A stretch of DNA of 64,000 nt from assembly GCF_017305915.1 (NCBI RefSeq), contig NZ_JAFKJN010000018.1, positions 124,001 to 188,000 on the forward strand, given 5' to 3'. Positions 48,974 through 57,276 of this stretch are shown piece by piece (position 1 is the first letter of the stretch; each line of letters opens with the position of its first letter). The stretch comes from Reyranella sp. GTDB taxonomy: Bacteria; Pseudomonadota; Alphaproteobacteria; Reyranellales; Reyranellaceae. The notes beneath the pieces were generated by a model, which ran no database searches, was not told the origin of the DNA, and saw only the letters and a program-made list of their open reading frames with translations. The position numbers and the translations under genes are program-made.

Positions 48974-49864
48974 ATGGCGGTGCTGGGATTCATCGGCGTG
49001 GGACGCATGGGCGGGCCGATGGCCTCACGCCTGCTCGATGCGGGACACCAGCTCTGCATCTACGACGTCTCGGCCGAGGTGACCAAGCCGTTCGCGGCGC
49101 GCGGCGCCACGATCGCAGGCTCGCCGGCCGAGGTCGCGTCGCAGGCCGAGATCGTGCTGGTCAGCCTGCCGACGCCGGACATCGTGCGCAGCGTGGCGCT
49201 GGGCGGCAATGCCGGCATCATCAACGGCACCAGGATCCGCATGCTGGTCGATCTCTCGACCACCGGTCCCGGAGTCGCCAACGAGGTGGCAGGCCAGCTC
49301 GCCGAGAAGCGCATCGGCTGGGTCGACGCGCCGGTGAGCGGCGGCGTCACTGGCGCCAAGGCCGGCACGCTCGCGGTCATGGTGTCCTGCCCCAAGCCGG
49401 CGTTCGGCGAGATCGAGCCGGTGCTGAAGACCTTCGGCAAGATCTTCTTCACCGGCGAGAAGCCGGGCCTCGCGCAAAGCGCCAAGCTCGCCAACAACCT
49501 GCTGGCCGCCACCGCGATGGTCGCGACCTCCGAGGCGCTGGCGATGGGCGTGAAGGCCGGGCTCGATCCCAAGGTGCTGCTCGACATCATCAACGCCTCG
49601 TCGGGCCGCAACAGCGCCACGCAGGACAAGTTCCCGCGCTCTATCCTGCCTCGCACTTTTGATTTCGGCTTCACAACAGGCCTTTCCTACAAGGACGTGC
49701 GGCTCTGCATCGAGGAAGCCGAGGCGATGGGCGTGCCGATGGTGGTCGGCGGCGCGGTGCGCGAGATGCTGGCGATCACGCGGGCGACGTTCGGCGCCGA
49801 CTCCGACTTCACCCACATCGCCAAGCTGCTCGAGGACTGGGCGGGCGTCGAATTCCGCGGATGA
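48974..49864 (+). CDS. 3-hydroxyisobutyrate dehydrogenase-family NAD(P) oxidoreductase
   Basis: 296 residues. The ATG at 48974 has GGAGGAGAC upstream. Beta-hydroxyacid dehydrogenase features: GFIGVGRMGGPMASRLLDAG at the N-terminus, DAPVSGGVTGAKAGTLAVMV and the catalytic Lys in SAKLANNLLAAT. The substrate may be 3-hydroxyisobutyrate, tartronate semialdehyde or a related acid. It diverges from the SDR gene by 51 bases, so the two may share regulation. Confidence 0.88.
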   Translation: MAVLGFIGVGRMGGPMASRLLDAGHQLCIYDVSAEVTKPFAARGATIAGSPAEVASQAEIVLVSLPTPDIVRSVALGGNAGIINGTRIRMLVDLSTTGPGVANEVAGQLAEKRIGWVDAPVSGGVTGAKAGTLAVMVSCPKPAFGEIEPVLKTFGKIFFTGEKPGLAQSAKLANNLLAATAMVATSEALAMGVKAGLDPKVLLDIINASSGRNSATQDKFPRSILPRTFDFGFTTGLSYKDVRLCIEEAEAMGVPMVVGGAVREMLAITRATFGADSDFTHIAKLLEDWAGVEFRG

Positions 49865-49928
49865 GGGCATGCATCTTGCACCGGCGATAGGCATCTGGGA
49901 GCATCGCGCCCAGCAACGGAGCAGCAAG

Positions 49929-51158
49929 ATGAAGCGTCGTGAGGTTCTGACCGCTGGCCTGGGAGCCGTCGCGCTCGCCGCCCCCGCGATTCGCGGAGCG
50001 AACGCCCAGACCCTGAAGCCGCTGGTGATCGGCGGCTCGGTGCCGCTGACCGGCGCGGCGGCGGAGACCGGCCTCAACGTCAACAACGGCTACGTCACCG
50101 CGGCGACCTACATCAACGAGGTGCTGGGCGGCGTCGAGATCGCCGGCGACAAGTACAAGATCGAGCTCAAGCTGTTCGACGACGCGTCGGATCCGGCGCG
50201 CGCCACCACCCTGCTGCAGCGCCAGATCGACGAGGGCACTGAGTTCTTCCTGGGCTCGTTCGGCTCCAACATCGTGCTGCCGACCGCGGCGATCACCGAG
50301 CGCGCCAAGAAGCCGATGGTGCAGACCGGCGGCGGGTCGGACGCGATCTTCACCCGCGGCTACAAGTACGTGTTCGGCATGTATCCGCGCGCGACCCGGC
50401 AGTTCGCCTCGGCCGCGGCGCTGTTCAAGACGCTGCAGCCGACGCCGCAGACCTATTCGGTGATCTACAACAACGACGCGTTCTCCAAGACCGCGGCCGA
50501 GGGCGTGAAGCTCTCGTGCGACGCCCAGGGCTTCAAGCGGCTCGACCAGTTCGAGCTGCCAGCCAAGGTGACCGACGTGTCGAGCGTGCTCGCCTCGGTG
50601 CGCGCCAAGACGCCGGACCTGCTGGTCTGCGTCGTGCACGACCAGGATTCGCTGCTGATCGCCCGCCAGATGGTGGCGACCAACACCAACGTGAAGCTGC
50701 TGTTCCAGGGCCTCGGGCCCCAGCTCGGCTCCTACCGCGAGGCGCTGGGCAAGTATTCCGAGGCGATCCTGTGCTCGACCTACTGGGACGAGAACGTGCC
50801 CTACAAGGACAAGTTCTTCGGCGATTCGAAGAAGTTCGCCGCCTACTACCGCAGCAAGTACACGCGGCCGATCGCCTATCACGTCGCCGGCGCCGCGGCC
50901 TGCATCGAGACCTACATCCTGGCGATGCAGGCGGCGAAGAGCCTCAAGCCCGAGCCGGTGCGCGATGCGCTGGCCGCGGCCGACTTCGAGACCTTCTATG
51001 CCCGCATCAAGTTCTCGCCCGAGGGCGACGGCGATCCGCTCGCGCTCGGCGGCATGATCGGCCAGGTACAGAAGAGCAAGCTCGAGACGGTCTTCCCCGA
51101 GGCCGCCAAGTCGGCCGCACCGGTCTATCCTGCACCGACCTGGGACAAAAAGGCGTGA
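49929..51158 (+). CDS. ABC transporter substrate-binding protein, branched-chain amino acid type
   Basis: 409 residues with a signal peptide (MKRREVLTAGLGAVALAAPA, then GANAQ). Periplasmic-binding fold type I with PLVIGGSVPLTGAAAETGLN and GSFGSNIVLPTAAITERAKK, as in LivK-like proteins. The ligand may be an amino acid, amide or aromatic acid; the family is broad. It is followed, across repeat family 2, by livH, livM and livG, so it is the binding protein of this importer. Confidence 0.88.
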   Translation: MKRREVLTAGLGAVALAAPAIRGANAQTLKPLVIGGSVPLTGAAAETGLNVNNGYVTAATYINEVLGGVEIAGDKYKIELKLFDDASDPARATTLLQRQIDEGTEFFLGSFGSNIVLPTAAITERAKKPMVQTGGGSDAIFTRGYKYVFGMYPRATRQFASAAALFKTLQPTPQTYSVIYNNDAFSKTAAEGVKLSCDAQGFKRLDQFELPAKVTDVSSVLASVRAKTPDLLVCVVHDQDSLLIARQMVATNTNVKLLFQGLGPQLGSYREALGKYSEAILCSTYWDENVPYKDKFFGDSKKFAAYYRSKYTRPIAYHVAGAAACIETYILAMQAAKSLKPEPVRDALAAADFETFYARIKFSPEGDGDPLALGGMIGQVQKSKLETVFPEAAKSAAPVYPAPTWDKKA

Positions 51159-51168
51159 GGCACAAGGC

Positions 51169-51300
51169 ATTCCTCCCCCGTCATCGGGGGAGGAATCAGC
51201 GTCGTACGCTGACGGAGGGGTCAGAGGCGGCAGCACGACTGCGGCCTATGGCCCCTCCATCGCAGATTACTGCGACACCTCCCCATCAGAATGGGGAGGG
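51169..51300. repeat. Intergenic palindromic repeat, family 2, copy b
   Basis: Shares with copy a the ATTCCTCCCC start, the GGAGGGGTCA and CCCCTCC pair, and the end CACCTCCCCATC-AGA-ATGGGGAGG. The middle differs. The terminal GGGGAGGG (51293-51300) is 9 bases before the livH ATG and so can act as its Shine-Dalgarno sequence. Confidence 0.8.
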
Positions 51301-51309
51301 CGGGCCGAC

Positions 51310-52185
51310 ATGGGCCTGATTGCGCAGACCCTGGCCGACGGCCTGGTGCTGGGGGGAATCTACGCGCTCGCCGCCGTCGGCTTCTCGCTGATCTTCGGCG
51401 TGCTGCACGTGATCAACCTCAGCCACGGCATCCTGGTGCTGATGGGCGCCTACCTGGCGCTGATCTTCTCCGAGGCGCTGCACATCGATCCGCTGCTCTG
51501 CCTGCCGGCGGTGATGGCGGTGCTGTTCTGCGTCGGCTACTGCTACCAGCGCTACCTGATCCAGCACGCGGTCGATCGCGCCTCGATCAATTCCATGCTG
51601 CTCACCTTCGGCGTGGCGCTGATGCTGCAGAACGCCATGATCTGGCTGTTCTCGCCCGACATGAAGAGCATCACGCCGAGCTACGCCTTCGCCTCCTTCA
51701 AGCTCGGCCCGGTGAATTTCGACGCCGTGCGCGTCAGCGCCTTGATCGCCAGCCTCGTGCTGCTGTCGCTGCTCGCCGCCTTCCTGCGCTATTCGCCGAT
51801 GGGCCGCGTGATCCGCGCCACCGCGCAGCAGACCCTGGCAGCACGGCTCTGCGGCGTGAACGTCCGCCACGTCTATGCGCTGACCTTCGCCGTCTCGGCC
51901 GCCTTCGCCGGCGCCGCGGGTATCGTGATCGGCATCATCCTGCCCTTCTCGCCCAACGACGAAGGCACCTGGACCCTGAACGCTTTCGTCGTCGTCGTGC
52001 TGGGCGGCGTCGGCAGTCCCGCCGGCGCGCTGATCGGCGGCCTGCTGCTCGGGCTGGTGAGCACCCTCACCGCCCAGTATGTCGGCCCCGCCTTCCCCAA
52101 CGTGACGATGTTCCTGCTGCTGGTGATCCTGCTGCTGATCCGGCCGCAGGGCCTGCTCGGCAACGCCTTCTCGGCCTCGCGATGA
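51310..52185 (+). CDS. livH: Branched-chain amino acid ABC transporter permease LivH
   Basis: 291 residues, about eight membrane helices. LivH signature features: LADGLVLGGIYALAAVGFSLIF at the N-terminus, INLSHGILVLMGAYLAL, and FVVVVLGGVGSPAGALIGGL near residue 225. It forms half of the membrane channel. The stop overlaps the livM start as ATGA. Ribosome binding probably uses the GGGGAGGG at the end of repeat 2b. Confidence 0.92.
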   Translation: MGLIAQTLADGLVLGGIYALAAVGFSLIFGVLHVINLSHGILVLMGAYLALIFSEALHIDPLLCLPAVMAVLFCVGYCYQRYLIQHAVDRASINSMLLTFGVALMLQNAMIWLFSPDMKSITPSYAFASFKLGPVNFDAVRVSALIASLVLLSLLAAFLRYSPMGRVIRATAQQTLAARLCGVNVRHVYALTFAVSAAFAGAAGIVIGIILPFSPNDEGTWTLNAFVVVVLGGVGSPAGALIGGLLLGLVSTLTAQYVGPAFPNVTMFLLLVILLLIRPQGLLGNAFSASR

Positions 52186-53123
52186 ACCGCACCCCTGCCC
52201 TCATCGCGCTGGTCATCGCCGCCGCCGTCCTGCTCGCGGCCGGACCAATGGTCCTGCCGCCGTTCTACGTCCGCGTCGGCCAGCTCATGCTCTACTCGGC
52301 GGGCCTGGGGCTCGCCTGGGGAATCCTCGGCGGCTTCGCGGGCTATGCGAGCTTCGGCCACGCCGCTTTCATCGGCGTCGGCGCCTTCATCGCCGGACTG
52401 GTCGAGAACCAATTCTCCACCCTGCCGACCGCCCTGCTCCTGCCGGTCGGCCTGCTGGCAGCGGCGGCGGCGTGCGCCATCCTGTCGGCGCTGATCGCCT
52501 ATCCGATCCTGCGGCTGCGCGGCACCTTCTTCGCCATCGCCATGCTGGGCGTCAGCCATGTCTGCGCCGAGGTCACCAACAACATCGACTTCTTCCAGGG
52601 CTCGATGGGTCTCAACTTTCCGCCGATCGCGCCCGCCGGCATGGATCCTGCGAACTTCTTCTACGAGCTCTATCTCGCCGGCGCGCTGCTGATCCTGCTG
52701 ACCGCCTGGCAGATCAAGCGCAGCCGCTTCGGCGCCGGCCTGCTCAGCATCCGCGAGGACGAGGACACCGCCCGCATGCTGGGCGTGCCGACCGAGCGCT
52801 ACAAGCGCACCGCCTTCGTGATCTCGGCCGTGCTGACCGGCCTGATGGGCGTGATCTACGCCCATTCGCTGGGCTACATCACCACCGACTCGGTCTATCG
52901 CGACGACACCAATCTCAGCCTGATCGTCTATTCGCTGCTCGGCGGCATGGGCACGCTGTTCGGGCCGGTGATCGGCGCCTTTCTGCTGGTCTTCATCACC
53001 CAGGTGATCCTGGGCCGCCTGCTCGACTTCCACCTGTTCGCGACCGGGCTGCTGCTGGTGCTGCTGATCCTGGCGGCGCCGGGCGGCGTCAGCGGCCTGC
53101 TCAAACGGCGGAAGACCGCATGA
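52182..53123 (+). CDS. livM: Branched-chain amino acid ABC transporter permease LivM
   Basis: 313 residues, about nine membrane helices. Typical motifs: GGFAGYASFGHAAFIGVGAF, LRGTFFAIAMLGVSH, the EAA-like IREDEDTARMLGVP loop that contacts the ATPases, and LLGGMGTLFGPVIGAFL near the C-terminus. It forms the second half of the channel with LivH. Start and stop overlap neighbours by 4 bases each. Confidence 0.92.
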   Translation: MNRTPALIALVIAAAVLLAAGPMVLPPFYVRVGQLMLYSAGLGLAWGILGGFAGYASFGHAAFIGVGAFIAGLVENQFSTLPTALLLPVGLLAAAAACAILSALIAYPILRLRGTFFAIAMLGVSHVCAEVTNNIDFFQGSMGLNFPPIAPAGMDPANFFYELYLAGALLILLTAWQIKRSRFGAGLLSIREDEDTARMLGVPTERYKRTAFVISAVLTGLMGVIYAHSLGYITTDSVYRDDTNLSLIVYSLLGGMGTLFGPVIGAFLLVFITQVILGRLLDFHLFATGLLLVLLILAAPGGVSGLLKRRKTA

Positions 53124-53842
53124 GCGTGCTCGAGGTCCGCGGCGTGTCGAAGAACTTCCGCGGCCTGGCGGCGATCAGCGACGTCTCGTTCGCCATCGCC
53201 GAGGGCTCGATCACCAGCATCATCGGCCCCAACGGCGCCGGCAAGTCGACGATGTTCAACCTCATCACCGGCTACCTGCCGCCCACCGCGGGCGAGATCC
53301 GCTTCAAGGAAAAGCGCATCACCGGACTGCCGACCAACCGCATCGCCGAGCTCGGGGTGGCGCGCGCCTTCCAGATCGCCCGTCCCTTCCGCGATCTCAG
53401 CGTCTTCGAGAATGTCCGCATCGGCGCGCTGTTCGGCAAGGCCGGCGCCCGCGACGTCGCCGTCACGACCCGCCGCGCGATGGAGCTCGCCTCGATCGCC
53501 CATCTCGCCGAGCAGCCGGCCGCGGCGCTGACCGTCGGCCAGCTACGGCATCTCGAGGTCGCCCGCGCCATCGCCACACGCGCCGACCTGCTGCTGGCTG
53601 ACGAGCCGTGCGCTGGCCTCAACCCGACCGAGACCGCGGCGATGATCGACGTGCTGCGCCAGGTGCGGAAGAACGGCGTCACCGTCGTGCTGGTCGAGCA
53701 CGACATGCCGTCGGTGATGGAGGTCTCTGACCGGCTGCTGGTGCTCGATGCCGGCCGCCTGATCGGCGACGGCCCGCCGCAGGCCGTCGCCAACGATCCC
53801 AAGGTGATCGCGGCCTATCTCGGGACGCCCGACGCCGCCTGA
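53120..53842 (+). CDS. livG: Branched-chain amino acid ABC transporter ATPase LivG
   Basis: 240 residues. Walker A GPNGAGKST, Q-loop in AFQIARPFRDLSV, signature motif reading LTVGQLRHLEVARAIA in place of canonical LSGGQ, Walker B LLLADEPCAGLNP and H-loop VEHDM. LivG proteins often have a degenerate signature like this one. Convergent with livF, only 3 bases between stops. Confidence 0.92.
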   Translation: MSVLEVRGVSKNFRGLAAISDVSFAIAEGSITSIIGPNGAGKSTMFNLITGYLPPTAGEIRFKEKRITGLPTNRIAELGVARAFQIARPFRDLSVFENVRIGALFGKAGARDVAVTTRRAMELASIAHLAEQPAAALTVGQLRHLEVARAIATRADLLLADEPCAGLNPTETAAMIDVLRQVRKNGVTVVLVEHDMPSVMEVSDRLLVLDAGRLIGDGPPQAVANDPKVIAAYLGTPDAA

Positions 53843-53845
53843 GTC

Positions 53846-54553
53846 TCAGTGGCCGAGGAAGGCCTTGCGCACGTAGTCGTTGGCCAGCAGCTCCTCGCCG
53901 GTGCCGGCCAGCACCACCGAGCCCTTTTCCAGCACGTAGCCGCGATGGGCGATGCGCAGCGCCTGGTGCAGGTTCTGCTCGACCAGCAGCACGCTGATGC
54001 CGCGCTTGTTCACCGCCTCGATCAGCCTGAAGACCTCCTGCGTCACGATCGGCATCAGGCCGAGCGACGGCTCGTCGAGGATGATCAGCTTGGGCTCGGC
54101 CATCAGGCCGCGCGCGATCGCCAGCATCTGCTGCTCGCCGCCGCTCATCGAGCCGGCAAGCTGGCTGCGCCGCTCGGCGAGGCGTGGGAACAGCGTGAAG
54201 GCCTGCTCGACCAGCGCCCCGACCTCGCCGCGCTGCTTGACGTGCGCGCCGAGCTGCAGGTTCTCCATCACCGTCATCTGCGGGAAGACCAGCCGGCCCT
54301 CCGGCACCAGGGTGATGCCGCGCCGCACGACGTGATGGCTGGGCACGCCGGTCATCGCCTGTCCGCCGAAGCGGATGGCGCCCTTCTGCGGATTGAGCAC
54401 GCCCGCGATCATGCGCACGGTGGTCGACTTGCCGGCGCCGTTGGCGCCGAGCAGCGCCACGATCTCGCCCGGCTGCACGGCGAGCGACACGTCGCGCACC
54501 GCCAGCGCGCCGTCGTAGGCGAAGGCCAGGCCCGAGACTTCGAGCGCGCTCAT
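53846..54553 (-). CDS. livF: Branched-chain amino acid ABC transporter ATPase LivF
   Basis: 235 residues. Walker A GANGAGKST, Q-loop region PEGRLVFPQMTVMENL, signature MSGGEQQMLAIARGL, Walker B LIILDEPSLGL and H-loop VEQNLHQAL mark the LivF branch. It is on the strand opposite to livHMG, which is unusual, since livF normally follows livG. It overlaps the upstream oxygenase gene by 4 bases (ATGA), so its supply depends on another promoter. Confidence 0.92.
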   Translation of the reverse strand: MSALEVSGLAFAYDGALAVRDVSLAVQPGEIVALLGANGAGKSTTVRMIAGVLNPQKGAIRFGGQAMTGVPSHHVVRRGITLVPEGRLVFPQMTVMENLQLGAHVKQRGEVGALVEQAFTLFPRLAERRSQLAGSMSGGEQQMLAIARGLMAEPKLIILDEPSLGLMPIVTQEVFRLIEAVNKRGISVLLVEQNLHQALRIAHRGYVLEKGSVVLAGTGEELLANDYVRKAFLGH

Positions 54554-55491
54554 GCCGCGGGCTGCCGGCGATAGGCGTAGTTCTTGTCCAGCCGCTCGAG
54601 CAGGTAGTCGCCGTAGCGCACCGGCGGATGCTTCGGCGCGCCGCAGGTCGGCAGGCCCTCGACGAGGCTGTCCATCGACATGTCGAAGAAGTACGGGCAG
54701 GAGTAGCGGTCGCCGCCCGACAGGTTCTTCACCCGGTGCGGCGTCGACTGCCAGCGGCCGTTGGTCCAGCGCGACAGCATGTCGGCGACATTGACCACCC
54801 AGGTGCCGCCGAGCGGCGGCGCAGCGAGCCACGTGCCGTCCTTGCGCCGCACCTCGAGGCCGCCTTGCGCGTCCTGGCAGAGGATCGTGATGAAACCGTA
54901 GTCGGTATGCGGCGCCGAACCGAAGGCGTCGTCCGCGGCGTCGACGGCATGCGGCGGATAGTGCAGCAGGCGCAGGAAGAGCGTCGGCTGACCGAAGTAC
55001 GGCACGAACCAGTCGCGCGGCAGGCCGAGGGCCAGCGCCAGCGGCCGCAACAGGCGCCGGCAGAAATCCTGCATTGCCTGCTCGTAGGCTTCGACCGGCT
55101 CGCGGAAGCCCGGCAGGTCGGGCCACAGGTTCGGGCCGTCCAGCGGCCGGCCGAAGCGCGGATCGCTCTCCGGCACCTCGTGCATCCACATGAACGACTC
55201 GGAGTCGTTCGGCTTGGTGACCCTGGCGACCGACGAGGTCTGGATGATCGACGTCTTGGGCGCCATGTAGCCGCGATGGAAGCCGTTCATCGCGATCGCA
55301 TCCTTCGCCGCGCGCGACTGCGCGTGGAAACGCCGCGACGCCTCGAACACGTCGTCGACCAGCGCCTGCTGGACGCCGATGCTCCTGAAGTAGCAGAAGC
55401 CGATATCGGTGAACGCCTGGTCGAGCTGGCGCGCCAGCTGCTCGTCGCTCGCGCCGGCGAAATCGATGATCGGAAGACTGTCGCTGCCCAT
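54550..55491 (-). CDS. Isopenicillin N synthase-like 2OG-Fe(II) oxygenase
   Basis: 313 residues. N-terminal DIOX_N segment (LPIIDFAGASDEQLARQLD, FCYFRSIG) and the C-terminal jelly roll with the HxD in SAPHTDYGFIT, the distal His in STPHRVKN, and the RYSCPYFF motif where Arg and Ser bind the 2-oxoglutarate carboxylate. These enzymes hydroxylate or desaturate small molecules. Being translationally coupled to livF, it may act on the ligand imported by the ABC system. Confidence 0.87.
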   Translation of the reverse strand: MGSDSLPIIDFAGASDEQLARQLDQAFTDIGFCYFRSIGVQQALVDDVFEASRRFHAQSRAAKDAIAMNGFHRGYMAPKTSIIQTSSVARVTKPNDSESFMWMHEVPESDPRFGRPLDGPNLWPDLPGFREPVEAYEQAMQDFCRRLLRPLALALGLPRDWFVPYFGQPTLFLRLLHYPPHAVDAADDAFGSAPHTDYGFITILCQDAQGGLEVRRKDGTWLAAPPLGGTWVVNVADMLSRWTNGRWQSTPHRVKNLSGGDRYSCPYFFDMSMDSLVEGLPTCGAPKHPPVRYGDYLLERLDKNYAYRRQPAA

Positions 55492-55715
55492 GCCTGACTA
55501 TGTGTCAGCACGCAAAGGCGATGCCAAGGCCAATCGATTTCGTCGAGATCGGGCAGGAACACCGACCTGACGGATGGCCGCACCGCGGACTCGCCATCAT
55601 CTCCGCCGTGTGCGCGTCGCCGGGATCAACGATCAGTCGGCCGACCGGCGCGCCGAAGAGCCTCGCAGCCCGCGCCTGGCGCCGCATCGTCGCGGTGGTG
55701 GTACGCCAAGGCGAA

Positions 55716-55743
55716 TTGTAACCCAAGGTTGCTGTTCTATATT
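55716..55743 (+). promoter_or_regulatory. Candidate promoter of the small lipoprotein gene
   Basis: TTGTAA, a 16-base spacer, TATATT, in the most AT-rich stretch of the 301-base gap between 55491 and 55793. I see nothing else in that gap apart from the AAGGAGAG upstream of the lipoprotein start. Confidence 0.45.
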
Positions 55744-55792
55744 ATTTTTCTCCTATACGCTGCACGCGGTTGAAGGAGAGCGGGATCCGTCC

Positions 55793-56191
55793 ATGAAGAT
55801 GATGACGATGCTGATCGCGCTGTTGGCCGGTGGATGTGCCTTCGGCACTTTCGATGAGGAGCTGCCGAAGTTCGTCGGCGCGCCGATCGACAGCCTGGTG
55901 GCCCAGTTGGGCTTCCCCAACGCCGAGCAGACCATCATGGGGCGCACGGTCTACACCTGGCGCAGCGACATGACCTACACGTCGATGACGCCGGTCAGCA
56001 CGACGGGTATCGGCTACGTCGGCATGGTGCCGGTGACGACGACCTCCACCTCCTACGTGCCGAGGACGTCAAACCTCGCCTGCACCATCCGCGCCGTGGC
56101 GGACGCCAGGAACGGCATCATCCAGAGCGTCGACTACGAAGGCAACAATGGCGCCTGCCTGTCCTACGCCAGCCGGCTGAAGGGACGCTGA
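55793..56191 (+). CDS. Small lipoprotein of unknown function
   Basis: 132 residues. The N-terminus MKMMTMLIALLAGGC is a short signal peptide with a lipobox-like end (Cys at 15). The mature part resembles SmpA/OmlA-type small lipoproteins in its opening (PKFVGAPIDSLVAQLGFPN) followed by a strand pattern TVYTWRSDMTYTSM, a Thr-rich stretch and a Cys pair (NLACTIRAVAD, NGACLSYA). It would sit on the inner or outer membrane. Confidence 0.7.
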   Translation: MKMMTMLIALLAGGCAFGTFDEELPKFVGAPIDSLVAQLGFPNAEQTIMGRTVYTWRSDMTYTSMTPVSTTGIGYVGMVPVTTTSTSYVPRTSNLACTIRAVADARNGIIQSVDYEGNNGACLSYASRLKGR

Positions 56192-56208
56192 GGCCGGCGG
56201 CACCCCGT

Positions 56209-57264
56209 CTAGCTCGCGTACCTGCTCGCGGTCAGCGACGGCCACAGCGCCTGCGGGCCCGCCTTGGCGAAGGCAGTGCCGATCTTCTCGCCCCAGAAGG
56301 TCTCGCTGCCGAAGTCGCGGCGCCACACCCAGAGGCGGCGCGTGTAGTGGTGCAGGATGTGCTCGTGGGTGAAGCCCATGGCCCCCATCGACTGGTGCGC
56401 GATGCCGGCGATGCGCTGGGCGAACTCCGAGGTCTGGCTCTTGGCCGCAGCGATCGAGAAGCGGCCGCCGTCGGCCAGCCCGCCCTCGTCGGCATCGCGC
56501 GCCGCCGCCTCGGCCGTGGCGATGGTCGCGGCGACGAAGCTCGCGAGCTCTGCCAGCATCTGCTGGATCGCCTGGAACGTCGAGATCGGCCGGCCGAACT
56601 GGACGCGCTGCTTGGAGTACTCGACCGCGGTGGCCAGCACCTTGTCGGCCGCGCCCGCCATCTGCATGGCGCGCATCAGCGCCGCCAGCTCGACGGCGCG
56701 CTCGACGCTGACCGGCGAGATCTCGGCGAACTCGCACGGCGGGTTGTCGAAGGTCACCGTTCCATAGGGCTCGCCGGCATGGCTCGCCACCTCGTTGACG
56801 CTGGCGTCGGAGGCCGACACCACGGCGACCATCGGCCGGCCGGCGGCGTTGGCGATGGTCACGAAATGCTCGGCCACCGCGGCGAACGGCACGCGGTCGA
56901 CCTTGCCGCTGAGACGATTGCCCTCGAACACGACGTCGCCCAGGGCGAGCGTGCTCGGCCCGGTCGCCGGCACGCCGTCGGCCGCCGCGACCAGCAGGTT
57001 GGCGAGCGCGGTCTCGGCGAGCGGCACCGGCACGGCGTGCGAGCCGGCGAGCCGCATCACCGCCAGCATGTCGCCGAGCGTGCCGCCCGCGCCGCCCTTG
57101 TCCTCGGGCACGGCGATCAGCGGCAGGCCCATCTCCTCGATCTCCTTCCAGAGATCCTTCGGCCACACGCCCTTCTCGACGCCGTTGACGATGTCCTTGC
57201 CGGCCCGCTCGGTGAAGAAGCGATCGGCGGTTTCCAGCAGCATGTCGCGGGTTTCGCGGTCCAT
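56209..57264 (-). CDS. Acyl-CoA dehydrogenase family protein (short subunit)
   Basis: 351 residues. The acyl-CoA dehydrogenase fold is visible in VPEDKGGAGGTLGDMLAVMR, the QFGRPISTFQAIQQMLAEL FAD and dimer motif, and IAHQSMGAMGFTHEHILHHY at the C-terminus, where the Glu may be the catalytic base. The middle domain is short and weakly conserved. It is 12 bases downstream of the second dehydrogenase gene. Such pairs often form heteromeric enzymes for unusual acyl-CoAs such as sterol side chains; this is inference. Confidence 0.85.
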   Translation of the reverse strand: MDRETRDMLLETADRFFTERAGKDIVNGVEKGVWPKDLWKEIEEMGLPLIAVPEDKGGAGGTLGDMLAVMRLAGSHAVPVPLAETALANLLVAAADGVPATGPSTLALGDVVFEGNRLSGKVDRVPFAAVAEHFVTIANAAGRPMVAVVSASDASVNEVASHAGEPYGTVTFDNPPCEFAEISPVSVERAVELAALMRAMQMAGAADKVLATAVEYSKQRVQFGRPISTFQAIQQMLAELASFVAATIATAEAAARDADEGGLADGGRFSIAAAKSQTSEFAQRIAGIAHQSMGAMGFTHEHILHHYTRRLWVWRRDFGSETFWGEKIGTAFAKAGPQALWPSLTASRYAS

Positions 57265-57276
57265 CGTGGTCTCCCT

